Shown here: positions 49,111 to 62,473 of the stretch, piece by piece
Numbering within the stretch: position 1 is the stretch's first letter
Layout: each line of letters begins with the position of its first letter
DNA from: Rachycentron canadum
Lineage: Eukaryota; Chordata; Actinopteri; Carangiformes; Rachycentridae
Assembly (NCBI GenBank): GCA_038496675.1
Contig: CM076666.1
Coordinates: forward strand, 13,901,139-13,965,138
Length of the DNA: 64,000 nt
Reading direction: 5' to 3'
Translations under genes and position numbers: made by a program
Notes under the pieces: generated by a model
Seen by the model: only the letters and a program-made list of their open reading frames with translations
Database searches by the model: none
What the model was told of the DNA's origin: nothing

Positions 49111-51410
49111 ATGGCTGAAAGCGACTGGGACACCGTTACTGTCTTGAGGAAGAAGGGGCCGACTGCTGCCCAGGCCAAATCCAAGCAGGTTAGCACGAGC
49201 CCTTCATTTCTGTCTGTGTTTTTCATTTTAATTGTCTCTGGGGCATATTTTGAACAGTGGATCCTTTAAATCGACACTGCGGATAATAACGAATGCTAGT
49301 GTATTATGCATCAGTAAAATGGATAATATCTACACGTGTTACAGCGTTGAATAACCCAGCAACCGTCGCCCATGCTTTGTGCTTTAACTTAGTGTTGTTA
49401 TTAACAACACAACTCTGGATGTAGCTTAGGTTCAATTAGCCAAATGGCTACGACAGCTAACTCAAATTGTTGTTAACGTTACAAGCTCCTCGGTCCTACT
49501 CTAAAAAAAAAAAATGTTCAACTTTGTCCGGGGATGATATATTTAGTGTTTGACGGTGACCCAAAATAGCTGCTAGCTAGCATTGGCCAGCTAACCTGAA
49601 CGGGCTTGCTTGTCTAAAAGCTAGCGACACGTACCTGACGCCACTTTTAATTTTACTTTGTGTCTGTGTGTGAAAGGACAGGATACCAGGCCCAGCTCGC
49701 GTGTAGATGTCTTAAAAAGCTTCTCGTGAAGTTATGTTACTAAACGGTACAAGACCCAGAGCTTCACTTTACCTACTTGAACAGCTGTTGCCATATTGTG
49801 TCGAAATATTGTTTATATTGCCAGGTCATGGTCCGTTTTGGGTTTTTGGATTACAGCCTAACCAGTTGTTGGATTAGGCAGGGTGTTATCTTTTTGTTTA
49901 ATTTGTGCGTCACGCGTAGATAAGCAGATTCATTACTCATTAACTAAACAATGTGAATTGAAAAGCTACAGGTCACACGGGCCTGGTCACTATGCAGTTT
50001 TATGTCAATTAAAGTGGAATATGCTTTGAAATTTAAGGTGTGCACATTTCCATGTTTTCTCCAGGCTATCACGGCTGCTCAGAGACGTGGGGAGGATATT
50101 GAGACATCCAAGAAATGTAAATTTCTGCTTTCTGTAAAAATTTGGTAAAGGCCACAGATAATGTTCTTAGTGACCTTATTTTGATGCGTGTTTTGATGTT
50201 CCTCTCTTCACCCAAATTGTAATTCTGCACACAAAACATGAAATGCACTATTTGAATTTCATTGTCATGTAGAATTTTAAATAGTTTGATAATGCTTTTC
50301 TCGTATGTCTGCCACCTTGAATGATGCATCAGCATTACCTTGATCCGCCGCATGTCACACAGGGTCTGCAGGACAAAACAAACAGCATCTCGTGACAAAG
50401 AACACAGCCAAACTGGACCGGGAAACAGAGGAGCTACACCATGAAAGGGTTACCTTGGAGGTGGGCAAGGTCATCCAGAAAGGCAGACAGGATAAAGGCC
50501 TGACCCAGAAAGACCTGGCCACTGTGAGTATACAGACAACTCTTTAACATCTTTAATTGTGTGAGTTGCATTAGTTTTGTAGTTTGTGCACATATAGTGA
50601 TGCCCAGAGGTTAAAAGACACTTGAATACTGAGAAAGCAAACTGAGCATCTGTGACACAGCAGCATTGTTAGATCTGCCTCTTATTAAATGCACTAGTCA
50701 CTCATTTGGATAATAAAGTGTTAAAATTATGAATTCAAATCACTAGCAATTACAATATTGAGTTGTTAATGAGAGATTCACAATACTCGTAAACCTGACA
50801 TAACATTTGAGTACATTTTGATGCAGTGCCACAGTAATCATCTGCTCTTTACTCCTTTAACTAAAATTCGTATAGGCTTGTGCACCATTTCCTGTGTAAA
50901 CCATAGCATCATTGCTTTTTATCACACAGTAAATGAAAGGCTGTGTACACAATCACTCACTGATGTTAATAACTGGAATGTTCAGGTAACCAGTAATTTG
51001 AAATGTTAACGTTTTGCTCCCCAAAAAAAAAAAAATTAAAATGATGCAGCCTTAAGAAAAATGGATTCTGTTTCTGCATGCGCGAGTAGTTTTGCTGGCT
51101 TTAGGCTTTGTGTTTCAATAAGATGATAAATTATGTATCATAAATCTTTCCCTCAGAAAATTAATGAGAAGCCCCAAGTCATTGCAGACTATGAGTGTGG
51201 GAGAGCTATTCCCAACAACCAGGTCATGGGCAAGATCGAGAGAGCAATTGGTAAGAAAATTGATTATTATATTCCATAACAGAATAACCATTTTTATTTT
51301 CTCTCAGTTTTCATATGAAAAACCAATGTGTTAATCTGTCATGAACAGGGCTGAAACTGCGTGGGAAAGATATTGGGCTGCCCCTGGAGGCAAAACCCAA
51401 GAAGAAATGA
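49111..51410 (+). CDS. edf1: EDF1 / MBF1, multiprotein bridging factor 1
   Basis: Exons are 49111-49188, 50065-50116, 50363-50523, 51157-51250 and 51349-51410. All are GT-AG with consistent phase, giving 447 nt and 148 aa, the same length as human EDF1. The N-terminal MBF1 domain (about 2-72) begins [20 protein letters not shown] and includes [16 protein letters not shown]. The Cro/C1-type helix-turn-helix (about 81-135) contains [18 protein letters not shown] and [20 protein letters not shown]. The C terminus is basic, PKKK. The protein bridges bZIP activators or nuclear receptors to TBP. In the cytoplasm it binds collided ribosomes and recruits GIGYF2-EIF4E2. A TTTAAA box at 48953-48958 and the CTCF match upstream mark its promoter. 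No oddities. Confidence 0.98.
49189..50064 (+). other. edf1 intron 1
   Basis: 876-bp first intron; its first part is CpG-containing, the rest AT-rich. No box C/D or H/ACA snoRNA was recognised. Confidence 0.85.
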
Positions 51411-51940
51411 ACACAAAGCCTCGAAATCAGCCCCCCTAGCCCCACATTTCCCTTTAACTAAAACCTGAACCCCTTTCCTACACCACCTCCTCCAACCCAC
51501 AAAATCTCTCCTCATCTCTTCCCCGTCCCCTCCTCTAACCTGGGCTGATCTCACCTGTGTCCTGCCTGAGGACCTGGTATTCACTGCTTTACAGGCTGCA
51601 TACTAACAAGTTATAATCAAATGAATGATTGAATGCATTTTTCAACATCACAAACTTGGAAGTTCCACGAATTTCTTTTCACCTACGTCTGCTTAGGCTT
51701 TGGCATGATAAATTCAACTTTTTGATAGTGATGTTAAATCATATAAAGGGTGAAGTCTTTTTCATGACCAAACAATTTAGTTTGACTAACTTTAGTTCTG
51801 AGCATGATGTTAAGCCAAAAGTGCTTGATTGCATCTTTTTCACACACTTCAGACAGTAGGTGGATGTCATTACAGTGTTGAAATGTTTTAATGCTGTGCT
51901 TTGTTTTGATCTAAAAAATAAAGTTTGGCAGTTCATGACA
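51411..51940 (+). other. edf1 3' UTR
   Basis: Begins after the TGA at 51408-51410 with a C-rich stretch. AATAAA at 51917-51922 is the likely poly(A) signal. Confidence 0.75.
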
Positions 51941-54900
51941 TTTCTGGGAGTGAATTCATAGCCGCTCTGGCACAGGATTTCACATTCCTCAAAGGTAATT
52001 CTGGCAGTTGTCTTTAAGCTGATTGTCACATAATGAAGTTAAATGTTTTACTTATAACCAAAACTGCAGTTGGATTGTACTGGAGGATGTGAACTTGAAA
52101 GCTGAATGTAGTAGTAGTATTGAGCCACTAGATGTCAGAATACCACAGAACATGTATAGGGTCTTCTGCACTGACAGTCAAAAATAATGCATCAAAACTT
52201 AGTGCTGCAGTCGAGCTAAATGAGACAACTTAATATAAACACAGTTAAAATATTTGCAAATAAATTATACTATATAAAGATAAAGATTGATGGACCAATT
52301 GTGGCAAAATCACAAAGTAGCATGGCATGGGGTAATGCAAGTGAGGCAGAGCATATTCAAGAACATGAACTTAGTTCATCCGTTTCCACTGTCTAGCCCC
52401 TGCACCTCCATACGCCGGGTGGCAGAGGAATTAGAGCGTCTCTGTCGTATCCTGATATTCTCATGTATTACAGCCTATGGTAGTAAAAGAATCAGTTGCA
52501 TGATATTGAGGCACTGCAGCAAATGACTCTTCAGGTGAGACTACCAGAGATACAAAGGAGGGGTATAACATGAAGTCCTGTGTGACCTCTGTCAAGCCCT
52601 ACAGTACAATCTCTGGTTTGGTGAGAGAAGGCCTTGTGGTGCCCCAGGCACATCTAGCACATCAGAAAATCAATGCGGTCGTCATTAAAAGGACAGAAAA
52701 ATAGCAGCCTGAAGAAATCTGCAGCTGTGGCTGTACTTTATCAGCTTGCCCGGGGGTACGCAGTCCCAGGGGATGGTGGGTAACACTAAGAGTCACTTTT
52801 ATCTTTGTAATTAATTTGAGAGTAATGCTGCCATGTCAGTGACAGTTACTCTTGGGTTTCTTAATAGGGTTGGCCTGTGGCTTCAAGCTTTGAGCTGTGT
52901 TTCAGGGAAAAGTAATTAACCCATAGCCTAATTGTTGAATCAGTGAGGCGTGCGGTTACAGCTCCTACAGCAACAGAATGTGCTTTACTCGAGAGGGTAA
53001 ATAGTTGCAAACAGCAGTTAGCGGGAACTCACAGGCTACGAGGTCAAAACATGGAGCCAGACTGGCAAGGACACAGACAGGGGCCATCCTAACTGTCAAA
53101 TCTGCTGCTGGCAGTGTTTTAACAGTTTCAGCTGAGTCCTGAATAGAACACAAACAAACGCAAACAGACATAACAGAGTAGAACAAAATGAAATGCCAGC
53201 TCATAGAGAAAGTATTAATGTATTAGACCATACAACGATTGAAATGTCCTCAAGTGGATTGAGGGTCAGAAACCGTCCATGGACCCAAGACTGAGCAAGG
53301 ATAAGGAAGGTCTAAGGCACAGGCCAGGAAGCCAAAATGCTAGTGGGTCAGAACTCAGACACCCTGCTTCCTAATAGGTTCAATAAAGGGTCCACAAATG
53401 TTAAGAAATTTAGGGTGGGCAGTGGACAGAGTATAACAAATTTCAGGAACAGGAAGCCATGTTATTTAGCCATTTGCAGAGAAAGGAGGGGAAACCAGTC
53501 TCCACTCAGAAAAACAGTTTTTGCTATGACCATACCAAGCCTTAGGGATTGTTGTAGTGCAGAGGGCAGAGTCAAAGAAGTTCATAGAACCCAATATCAC
53601 CAAGAGACAGTCAACGGTCAGGGTTTAACTGCTGTACATGTAGCTGTAAAAAAAAAAAAAAAAACTCGGGACATTAAAAGATGGCCTAAGGTCCCATCAC
53701 CTGACTTACAGAGGCAGAAGGATAAACACTAATGCACTAATGATTGACTTTAACCTGAAGACATTAAACTGAGGTCTAGCATTGATAGAACATGCTTTGA
53801 TCCCATCTGACCCTTTGGCTTGTCACTTTTACATCAGTATCCTTACTCCATGTCTCTTTAAAGCAGAGAGAAAGGGTTTCCAGAGAAAAACAAACTGAAA
53901 TTAAATGTTTAAAGGTTGTGATTCTAATCATAAGGCCATAGAAGTTGTGTTCTTTTGGGAAAAAAAGAGGTACAGAGTGCGGTGTCTATTTTACTGATAA
54001 GGAAAAAGTTGAGCAAAAGATGCAAATTGATTGTTTATGGAGAGACCTTTAATTATAGACAGACGCCCCCCATTGGAAAACTTGCCTGGGCAACCTTTGT
54101 AGGTTGCCTTCCTCTGCACGTTGTCATGTTTCGTGTTTTCATTAAGAATTGACATATAAGATTATTTTGTACCTAGTGGGTGTTACTGAAGTATTTATTG
54201 AATGTGTGTGGTGCATGTGCAAAAAAGGCAGATGCTGTAAAAGCCATAATAACAGTGTAGTTACAAGTAATTATGGCTAGATGCACAGAAGTGACTACAA
54301 GAAGGAGAGAAATTGGTAATTTTAGTCCAAATTATACCTATTTTCAGTTTAAGGCTCACTATCTAATTTAAGGAATTAAATGCTGTTGGTAAATAAACGT
54401 GGATACACAGGCAATGTATTTCTGTGCTGAGTATATTTTTACATTAGGTCTCACTGTACTATAATGAATAGTTACCAACAAAGAAGCAACTGGACCTTGA
54501 GGTAAATCAATGATGGACTGGAAAGTTTTACATTGTCCTGTGTGACGTGTCTCACTTGAGTTGCACTTCATGTTGAAGTTGTGGCAGGTTTGAGTGCACT
54601 GTCTTGGTTTTCGTCTTTTGTCTTGGGTCCTCTGCTGAAGATGGTACGCTGGGATGCATATTTGCTCAAATAAAGTATGCAACCCTCTGACCGGTGTTCC
54701 CTCGACAAACAAAGAAGGGAACCTTGCTGTTACCAGGGGGGTTATTTGGATTCTTGCGTCCTGTGTGTGTGTGTGTGTGAGTGAGTGAAAGAGATAGAGA
54801 CAGACTGCGTTCTTGGAAATGCCTTTCCATTGGTCAAAACACCATGGCAACATAGTTCCACCTATGACAAGGGAGCAGCCAGTGGTTTTGAAGGAGTGAT

Positions 54901-55546
54901 GTGGAGCAGAAAGCTACATGAAGGGGAGTCGCGGGGCAGTGCTGGGGGAGGGATTGGGGTGGTGGGGGGAGGCTGTGGTCTGTTTTGGCCTGAGGCTCCA
55001 AACTCAAATGAGATTCCACAACACGTACAACCTGTTGTGCTGCTCAGTGCAATGCACTTTCTGTCTCCCCCATGACGGCATTTGCTTCTCCTACCGATGG
55101 CTGATTTAAGTTTCATAGCTTTCTGGCCGTTTGCTTAGGCCTGTTAATATTTCTTACCTCACATCTTATTTAAAAACCACTTCAAAATTCAACCGCAAAT
55201 CCAAAGTAACCTAAATTACTGGCATAAATTGTGTTTCATGCTTCACTTAACAGCAGAAATACTAGACAAAGGAATGTATTCAGCTGTGGTAACCTCCTGC
55301 TCTGACTGACTATACAGGGTTAAAGTTTTTCATTCTGCCATTGCAAAATAATGCCACGGTCTTGCATAATCTACTTTAGAGAAATAGGAATTCTAAGCCA
55401 GAAAATAAAATAAAACAAGAAATCTAACAAAGACCGGGCTATTTTGTATGCAGCCGTGCTCCGTGTTCATCAAAATAACACCCTACACTTCCTCAGTCAC
55501 AAAAGATGGCCAGTCATTTCATCTTGCCCCTCTCCAGTTGAATGGC

Positions 55547-55585
<39 letters not shown>

Positions 55586-57248
55586 ATTACGAGTTAGAAA
55601 TAAAATGAATAGAAAGAGTGAACGTCTACAACTTGAAATGTTTTGTAGCACTTCATTAGTACTAGAAGCTGGCAATAACATAATATTAATAGCTCAATCA
55701 ATAAAATGGATGTATACAAAGAAACAATCAAAACACTGGATAATACTGTGAGAAAATATATGCACAGTTTATTGATAGATAATAAGTGAGGCACACATAA
55801 AATAATTCAAATCAATAACGTATTAGCTGTGAGATCAGACCACTTTTTTTTTTTCCTCTGCCACATTAGAAACATCTGATGGACAAAAACCTGCATGCAG
55901 GTGGTTTAATTCTTGTCTCTCTGGACTTTATTAAGGAAAATTCTTTGTTGGAGATAAAAAACATGAAGCTTCATCTGCAGCCTACGCAGAACATAGGAGA
56001 AAAAAAACAAAAAAACAAAACAGGCCCAGCTGCTGCTGTGCAAGAAAAAAATCATTACTTGATAATTGAGTTGTGGAAATAAACACAAAAATTCCAGTGG
56101 CTACTACAGGATAACAAATTATATCATAAATATTTTTAACTGCTGCTCATATTCATGGCTTTTTAAGACCTGCTTCGGCTCATTTTTTTCTAATATCATC
56201 TACAAATAACTGTACAAAGTTGTTTCTAGAACATTCTGTGAAAGGCCAGTTTCACTGAGGACAAATGATCTGTAATATTTACATTTGGCTTCTGAGTCAC
56301 TGTAACATATACAAAGAACAAAAGGCACTGTGACAAATGTTAAAAACATTTAAATACATACTAAAAGTAAGCATAAAGAAGAACTGGGCACCATCCATTC
56401 ATGGAAGCAATCACTAATGGTAACTGTTTTGTCAATGCAATTCATGTTGAGTTGTGTTACGGTAAGGGTTATCATTAATTTACACTGAGCCTTTTTATTT
56501 TGCAGTGCTGTTGAACAAGGCCCGAGATAACGCACATTTAGGGGAGACTGCCCCAACCAGTCGAACTAGTAAACTGGTATCCACAGAAGAACAGACATTA
56601 TTCTGTGGATTTAAAGTTTGTGTTGTTTACTCAGTACAGCACTATGCCCATGAACAAACCCACGACAGAGAAGGTGCAACACTGCAAGTCTACTACAGTC
56701 TACTGACCTCATATTTTTATTAAAGTCATCAGGAAAATTAAAAGTTAGCTGCACATTTAGACAAGACACAGCATGACTTTGCAAAGCTGGCTGTTCTCAG
56801 TGGTAAAATGTCTCAATTGATATTTAATAGATACACAAAATACAGTGTCAAACATGAAACTTTGGTAAGTATATTATAGAATTATGAATACTGTCCATAT
56901 TCTTCCTTTTTTACTGATGGATTTATCAACATCGCTGACACAAAGCGATTCTAGTCTGTGTGTGAATGTTTTTGTCCATGTGTCTGACTATACGGGTGAG
57001 TTTTCAGTCATTTCTTCGTTTGGCTGACAGTCTATCGCAGGATACAGTTGTAAAAGGTTCAGAGAAGGACGGCTTAGTTGATTAGTTGGGTAGGTTTCAC
57101 AGTATCTCCATAGGATCACACTGTCTGGACCCATCCATAGTGTCTAGACATTGACGTTAAAATTATTGGTCTCTCTCATACACACATTCATAAACTCTTG
57201 CATAACTTTGGCTACACTTACACACAATTTTAACCCTAAAGTAAGCGA
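51941..57248. other. Spacer between convergent edf1 and the PEAK-family gene, including the latter's 3' UTR
   Basis: No coding exon was recognised. The PEAK-family stop is at 57249-57251 on the minus strand, so its 3' UTR runs leftwards. Minus-strand AATAAA candidates are near 56,715-56,720 and 55,926-55,931. ORFs of 80-160 codons in this stretch lack motifs and splice context. A (GT)8 run lies at 54,763-54,778 and a near-CTCF motif (CCACTAGATGTCAG, one mismatch) near 52,125. Confidence 0.55.
55552..55583. repeat. Poly-A tract of 32 bases
   Basis: Uninterrupted A run. It could be the tail of an old retroposed sequence, but I see no recognisable body on its left side. Confidence 0.9.
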
Positions 57249-60200
57249 TTACTTCAGTGAGTACAGCAGTTCAGCAGTGTGGCAGAGAGACAGAGGGTGG
57301 GCTGAGGAAAAGTACTGACAGCACAACCAGTCCTCCAGTTCTGCGTTCCTCTCGGGCTCCAGTGAACGTTCAGCGAACTTCATCATCAGTAGGGCTCGTT
57401 TCACGTCCAGCCAGTTGAGGAGACCCTCATGTCGGGATCCGTCGACAAAGGTTCCTCCTGGTCCGTGTCTCTCCAACTGCTGCTCCATCAGGTCCTTCCT
57501 GGGGCCCCAGAGCAGGCTCTGCAGAATGCGCTTGGCCTCCTGGATATGAATTCGTTTGATGGGGTCAGGTTGGAGCAGGAGCTGGGCCAGCCTCCAGAGG
57601 CCGGCTGAGTAAAGGGAGACAGAGGGGATGGGGGGCAGTTCCTCACAGCGGTAGTCTTGTTCCTTAAGTGCTGGGCTCACCTCAAAAGGGTTGGGCTGGT
57701 GGAGGAGTTCATAGATCAAGATGCCAGTCTGGAACTCATCAAACTTGCGGTACTGGGCTGCAGAGACAATTTCAGGTGCCAGCCTGGCGTGGTCACGTTT
57801 GGTGCGAGGGTCCACGTTGGTCGAGGCAGCGTCCTCAGCGGAGCGACGTTTGGACTTGGCAAAGTTGCTTATGAGGAGCCGGGGAAGGTGGCGCTGATTG
57901 TCTGCACCACTTGAACCATTACTGGTGCCAGTGTCGTTGTTCTGTTGGGGGAACTGGGAGGGCTTGCGGTGATGAGGCACCAATAACAAGTTTTCTAGGC
58001 AGAGGTCACGGTGTGTGACTCCATGTTCCTTCAAGTGCTCCAGGCCATTGCAGAGCTGCAGGAGGAGGAAGCAAACACGCCGCTCGTAGACCTCTGGCTG
58101 AGTTTTATGGAATGCCTCCCACTCCCGAACAAAGTCAGCAGCTGTCTGGTGGGGGATCTCAGGGGTGATGACCACCACTCGCTCTCGGTCTACCTGTTGG
58201 CCCGGAGCAGATGTGGAGGGCTGAGGCAGCGGCGAAGTGGATGTTGTGCGCACTTCATCAGAAGGCAACATGCTCTGGGGGACACAAGCCAGAAAGTGTC
58301 CGCAGTCCTGCTGGAGGTTGAAGTGAGGCGGCATGCTCTGCTGCACTGACAGACCATAGAGATGGCCCTGTTTGGCCTCCATGGATGGACTCTTACAGAT
58401 CTGGCGAGGTATAAACACAAAGGACAGTGGGAGGAAGGGATGAAGGAAAGGAGAAGAAAGGGACAGAAAGGGAGGGGGGGGTTCAACACAGAGTCGGAAA
58501 GGGAGGGACGCCAAGAAACATAAGAAAGGAATGCTTGTTAGTGAAGTTCTAAGGTCAAAGCCAATTCAGTTCCTGCTCTAATTCAAGTGAAACCAGTGTC
58601 CTTGATGCAGATTTAAATTTAATTCCCAACTAAAAAGCTTTAAAAAAAAAAAAGAGAGAAAAAAAAAAAAGTATTTTAACCCACTTAGTAGGCTTGGCGA
58701 TCCCAGGACTGGGCTCAACTTGTGTTAAAACAACTACAGCCTCTCAGTGTCTTTCATTCTTTTGTCAGCTATGGGAAAATTCAAACTAATGAATAATGAA
58801 CTGACTAAAACTAACTGAATAAAATCTCTTAAGAAAATTCTGAAACAAACATGCACATGTCTCCAGTGACACTACAGCATGTTGTCAGTGTGTGTTGGGA
58901 TCAGATTAATAAATATAATCTCATTGTGATTAACTGGACTAAAATCTTCTTGCACATGGTTTCAACCAGTATTGTAACATGTCAATATATAAAGTTACAC
59001 AGACACATTGTGAATACATTAATCAATTCTGGTATCAGATTATAATCGTTTTTATTAATATTATACCACATTATGTGTATTATGTTCTGTGTATGTGTGC
59101 GTTGGCCTTAAAAACAAGGGTTTGTCTGACTATAAATCCTGCCTGGAATGTAAAGATTAATTGGGCCTTGAGACATTAAGCAAGATTGTGGGCACCCGGG
59201 CTGTGGCATGAAAAACATACTGTACAAATCTGCACTGTCGTTTTGTACAGCACTAATGACTTTGGGACAAAGGTCACTGAATCCACGCCCTTCTTTTCTT
59301 TGTGGTTGTTTACACGACATGCCCTGAGGGTTTGTCTTGTAGTGGGGACCATCCCATCTGAAGCCAAAGACCAAACAACACCACCCGATTTTAATCTCCT
59401 CAAACTGTCAAACCCCAGCTTAAAAGAACAGGTAACAACACCTGCTGTGCAAATTACTCCTTAAACAACAGTGAAGATGATCCTGAGACACACTGACTGG
59501 AAAGAATAAATACACTCGTCTCTGTAACCAACACCTAAAAATCCTAAATATTACATTCTGTACCATCAACTCCAACGGGTTTTTCAATCTCTAGAAATAA
59601 ACAAAATATCTCAAACTATGTGAGGTATATTGTGATGAAGTTGCTTATCACAATATTCCTATTTTAGGTATTATTTCTCTGTATAGTAGTTTTCATTGGT
59701 AATGGTGGAGTCTGACATTCAAATTCCCTGTGATCCAGTAGTGAGGGGGGGCCAAATTATAACTTTTAAGATGTGCTGGAAGTGAACACAGTTAGAGCAA
59801 AACAAATTCTCTATATAAAATACTCTTTCTCCCAGTATTAGGCCCAGTATTTTCGCAATTACCTTTACAGCGTAAGAGTTGCTGGGGTCTGAGGCGCAGG
59901 CGGCAGAGTAGTACACGGCATCTCCTGCGTTGCAGCTTGGCTTGTTAGACGTGAGCCTGAACAGAGACCAGTTGCTCTCCTCAAATCTCAGTGAGTTCTT
60001 CTGGGAGCGGGTGAAGTGATCCTCACATTTTAGAGCCAAGCGCCGTAAAGACTCTGCGTACAGGCCTCCCAGTTTGGAGTACACCCCCTCTCTACTGTCG
60101 ATATTACTCAGGAGGGTCTGGAGCTGCAGGCTGGAGCCCAAATTTGGCGCCGGGCCTGGCTCCGAGCCTGAGAAGGGCGCGCTGAGCTGAGGAGAAGAGG

Positions 60201-61842
60201 AACAGGTGATGCTGCTTCGACAGTGCACGCCCAGACGCCCGTGGGTCTTCAGCGGCTCATCCAGTGTCCGGGACCTCGAGGGTCGCCCTAGCGGGGCATG
60301 ACAACGCTCTAGAGAATCACTGGAGGAAAAAATGGGTCGTGGGTCAATGGGGCTGGACGGTAAACTGGACCGGGAGACGACATCGGCAGGTCGACACACA
60401 TTGCTCTCTGAGCCAGTGAACGGGAGGCGAGGATAGGCTCGGACAAAGGGTTTCCCATTGGTGCTATCTGGGGCTGATACGGTACGATTCACCATCTTCT
60501 TCTCTGGGAGCGGCGGTGGCTGGTTACTTAAGCTGTTGAAGCAGGGTGGGTGAGGAGACCCTGGAGCTGAAACTGCTGGACTTCTGAGAAATGGAGAGGA
60601 ACAAGACATCCGTGTAGCATCCCGAGAATCTAAGAGGAGGGGGAAAAAAAATGTAGATCAGAACTGGAGTCAATTATTGAAAAGGGAAGAAAGCAGAATA
60701 AAAAAAAAAAATCATACTGTCGTTGAGAACCACAACAAACATCAAAAACCTGACGAAATTAACTGACACACGTCAATTGGCTTTTCTTGTGGATTTACAA
60801 AATATACAGTTTTTCCCACTATTCCCATGACTGAAATTCCTAAACCTGAATAGTAAACACAGATGTGCATACTAGGTGACAGCTGTGAATTTGATTTATT
60901 TACTATGCCCCTTGATGTCACTGTCTACTGCTTGGCCTCAGTACAAACACATACCTCGTTTCCTCAAAAGAGCTGGAAATTTCCACAATCCAGGATTCAA
61001 GCTGACACTCAAAACATCTTCCATCCAATTATAATCCATTTGTCAATTAAAGACTTAAGGTTGGAACTTGACGTTACACTTGAGGAGACAGATACTGAGA
61101 TAATTGTGTGGTGTCTTCAGTTACTGCTTTCACATTGGGAGGTGGGGCTACTGAAAAAAAAAAAGTATTCTGTAGGATGTAGCCAAGCCCTTTTTCCCTC
61201 GTTATCATACTCCATAATTATGTCTTCAAACGTCATTGCCCAGGAAGTTACAGCAATTACAAGCGTCTGAGCGCCACAGAGGTTTAAAGCTGATATATAA
61301 AGATGACAATTTCTAACAACCAAGGACAGATGCAAGTCATTCTGAGCCACATCTCAGGTTTGATGGTAGAAAGAAATCAATGAGGTCGAAACCATTTGTG
61401 TATGTGAACTTGACAAAGAAAAGAGAAGCGATAAGCTGTGGCTGTAAAGCCATGCAGCACTCCCTTTCCTCTTTTTAGTTCAGTTTCAAAGTACATGTGC
61501 AGAGTACATCTTCATATTTTACTGTGATAAATAAGTGTCTGAACACCAAGGCAACTAACGTCCAGATTTGCCCAGCGACTCATACAAATAGGGTTGTAGA
61601 TCAGATTTTCTACATGTATCAGTCAAAACCTGTGAAAGTTTCTATTAGCGTTAATGGATGTCTACTATGCCATTTTAATAAAAAATGAGTGTGTGTGAGT
61701 GGTGCTTACCAGTGTCAGCAGTCAGGTTGTCAGTAGAGGCAGTGGGTAGACTAGCACTGCTCACACCCCAGGGAGATGAAGTGGTGCTCTCTGCTGACCC
61801 TTGTTGGCTGCAGTGGTCCAGCTCCATGTTGCTGCCACTCAT
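57249..61842 (-). CDS. PEAK-family pseudokinase, compact 683-aa form (PRAG1/PEAK3-like)
   Basis: Minus-strand coding exons are 61842-61710, 60629-59863 and 58400-57249: 2,052 nt, 683 aa. Splice sites are G|GTAAGC, CTCTTAG, AAG|GTAATT and CTCGCCAG. The ATG lies 13 bases after an acceptor (exon edge 61855), so a noncoding exon exists upstream. Residues 52-220 are Ser/Pro-rich with PPPLPEKKMVNRTVSAP (81-97), an SH3-ligand-like motif. A helical segment near 225-260 (EGVYSKLGGLYAESLRRLAL) fits the PEAK SHED dimerisation region. The kinase-like domain has YAVK (297-300), HRDLCLENLL (430-439), NFA at 479-481 in place of DFG, and APEIV (508-512). A C-terminal helical block ends in LEDWLCCQYF. The family (PEAK1, PRAG1, PEAK3) scaffolds Src/CSK/GRB2 signalling without usual catalysis. 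HRDLCLENLL and LPRLLISNF recall PRAG1, but the short length recalls PEAK3, so I give no symbol. Confidence 0.9.
58401..59862 (-). other. Intron 2 (between coding exons) of the PEAK-family gene
   Basis: 1,462-bp AT-rich intron with A-rich runs near 58,641-58,671. ORFs within it are short and featureless. Confidence 0.85.
60630..61709 (-). other. Intron 1 (between coding exons) of the PEAK-family gene
   Basis: 1,080-bp intron. No nested feature was recognised. Confidence 0.85.
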
Positions 61843-62473
61843 CTTACTCGACACTCTGAAGGTGAAAACAACAGACTTGGTTTAAGTGAATTTGATGGGA
61901 AAAGAAGATAAAAACAAATGTATATTCGAGCAATATTTTGTATACATCATCTCTGTGTCTGCATTGCTGTCTGCCTGTGTACCGCCGTGTCGCGTGGCAG
62001 TTTGTCGCAGGAGAATACTTTTTTGTGCATCTGCTTATATGCGTGGAACCACTCCACTTCCGCACAAAGTTATGTTATCTGCACTATGTGTTACATCCAT
62101 GAATCTGAGCACGTCATTTCATTTAAAGTGACAAATGAAGCAAAGTTTGGAGTAGTTTCACTTCCTTGTTAGAGAGACACACTTCTCCATTCACTGTAAC
62201 TTGTTACTGCAACAAACAAATCTTATGACTCGAGTATATCAGATGTGGCAGTTTTGTTTAATTCTGATATTAGCATCCGAGTGGGAGGTCAAGTGGGAAT
62301 TGCAGGATAATGGCACATTAGATTTCCCTACATTTCCCAGGATTCCTTGGAGTTAGTTGCTTTAAAGACATACTGTAACCTGAGTACGGGGCAGAGCAAT
62401 GAGGCCGCAACACAAATCAAATGAGACAATTTATCTACTGCTTGTTTTACTTTTGTGATAAAGGAATTGAACG

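Noticed and set aside
53337..53732. 131-codon ORF in the edf1-PEAK spacer
   Set aside because: No motifs, ends in a poly-Lys run from a poly-A tract, no splice or poly(A) context.
54368..54853. 161-codon minus-strand ORF
   Set aside because: No recognisable domain; contains a translated GT repeat (His-Thr run) and has no gene context.
57657..58349. Plus-strand ORFs opposite the PEAK-family last exon
   Set aside because: Antisense shadows of a strongly supported kinase-like exon.
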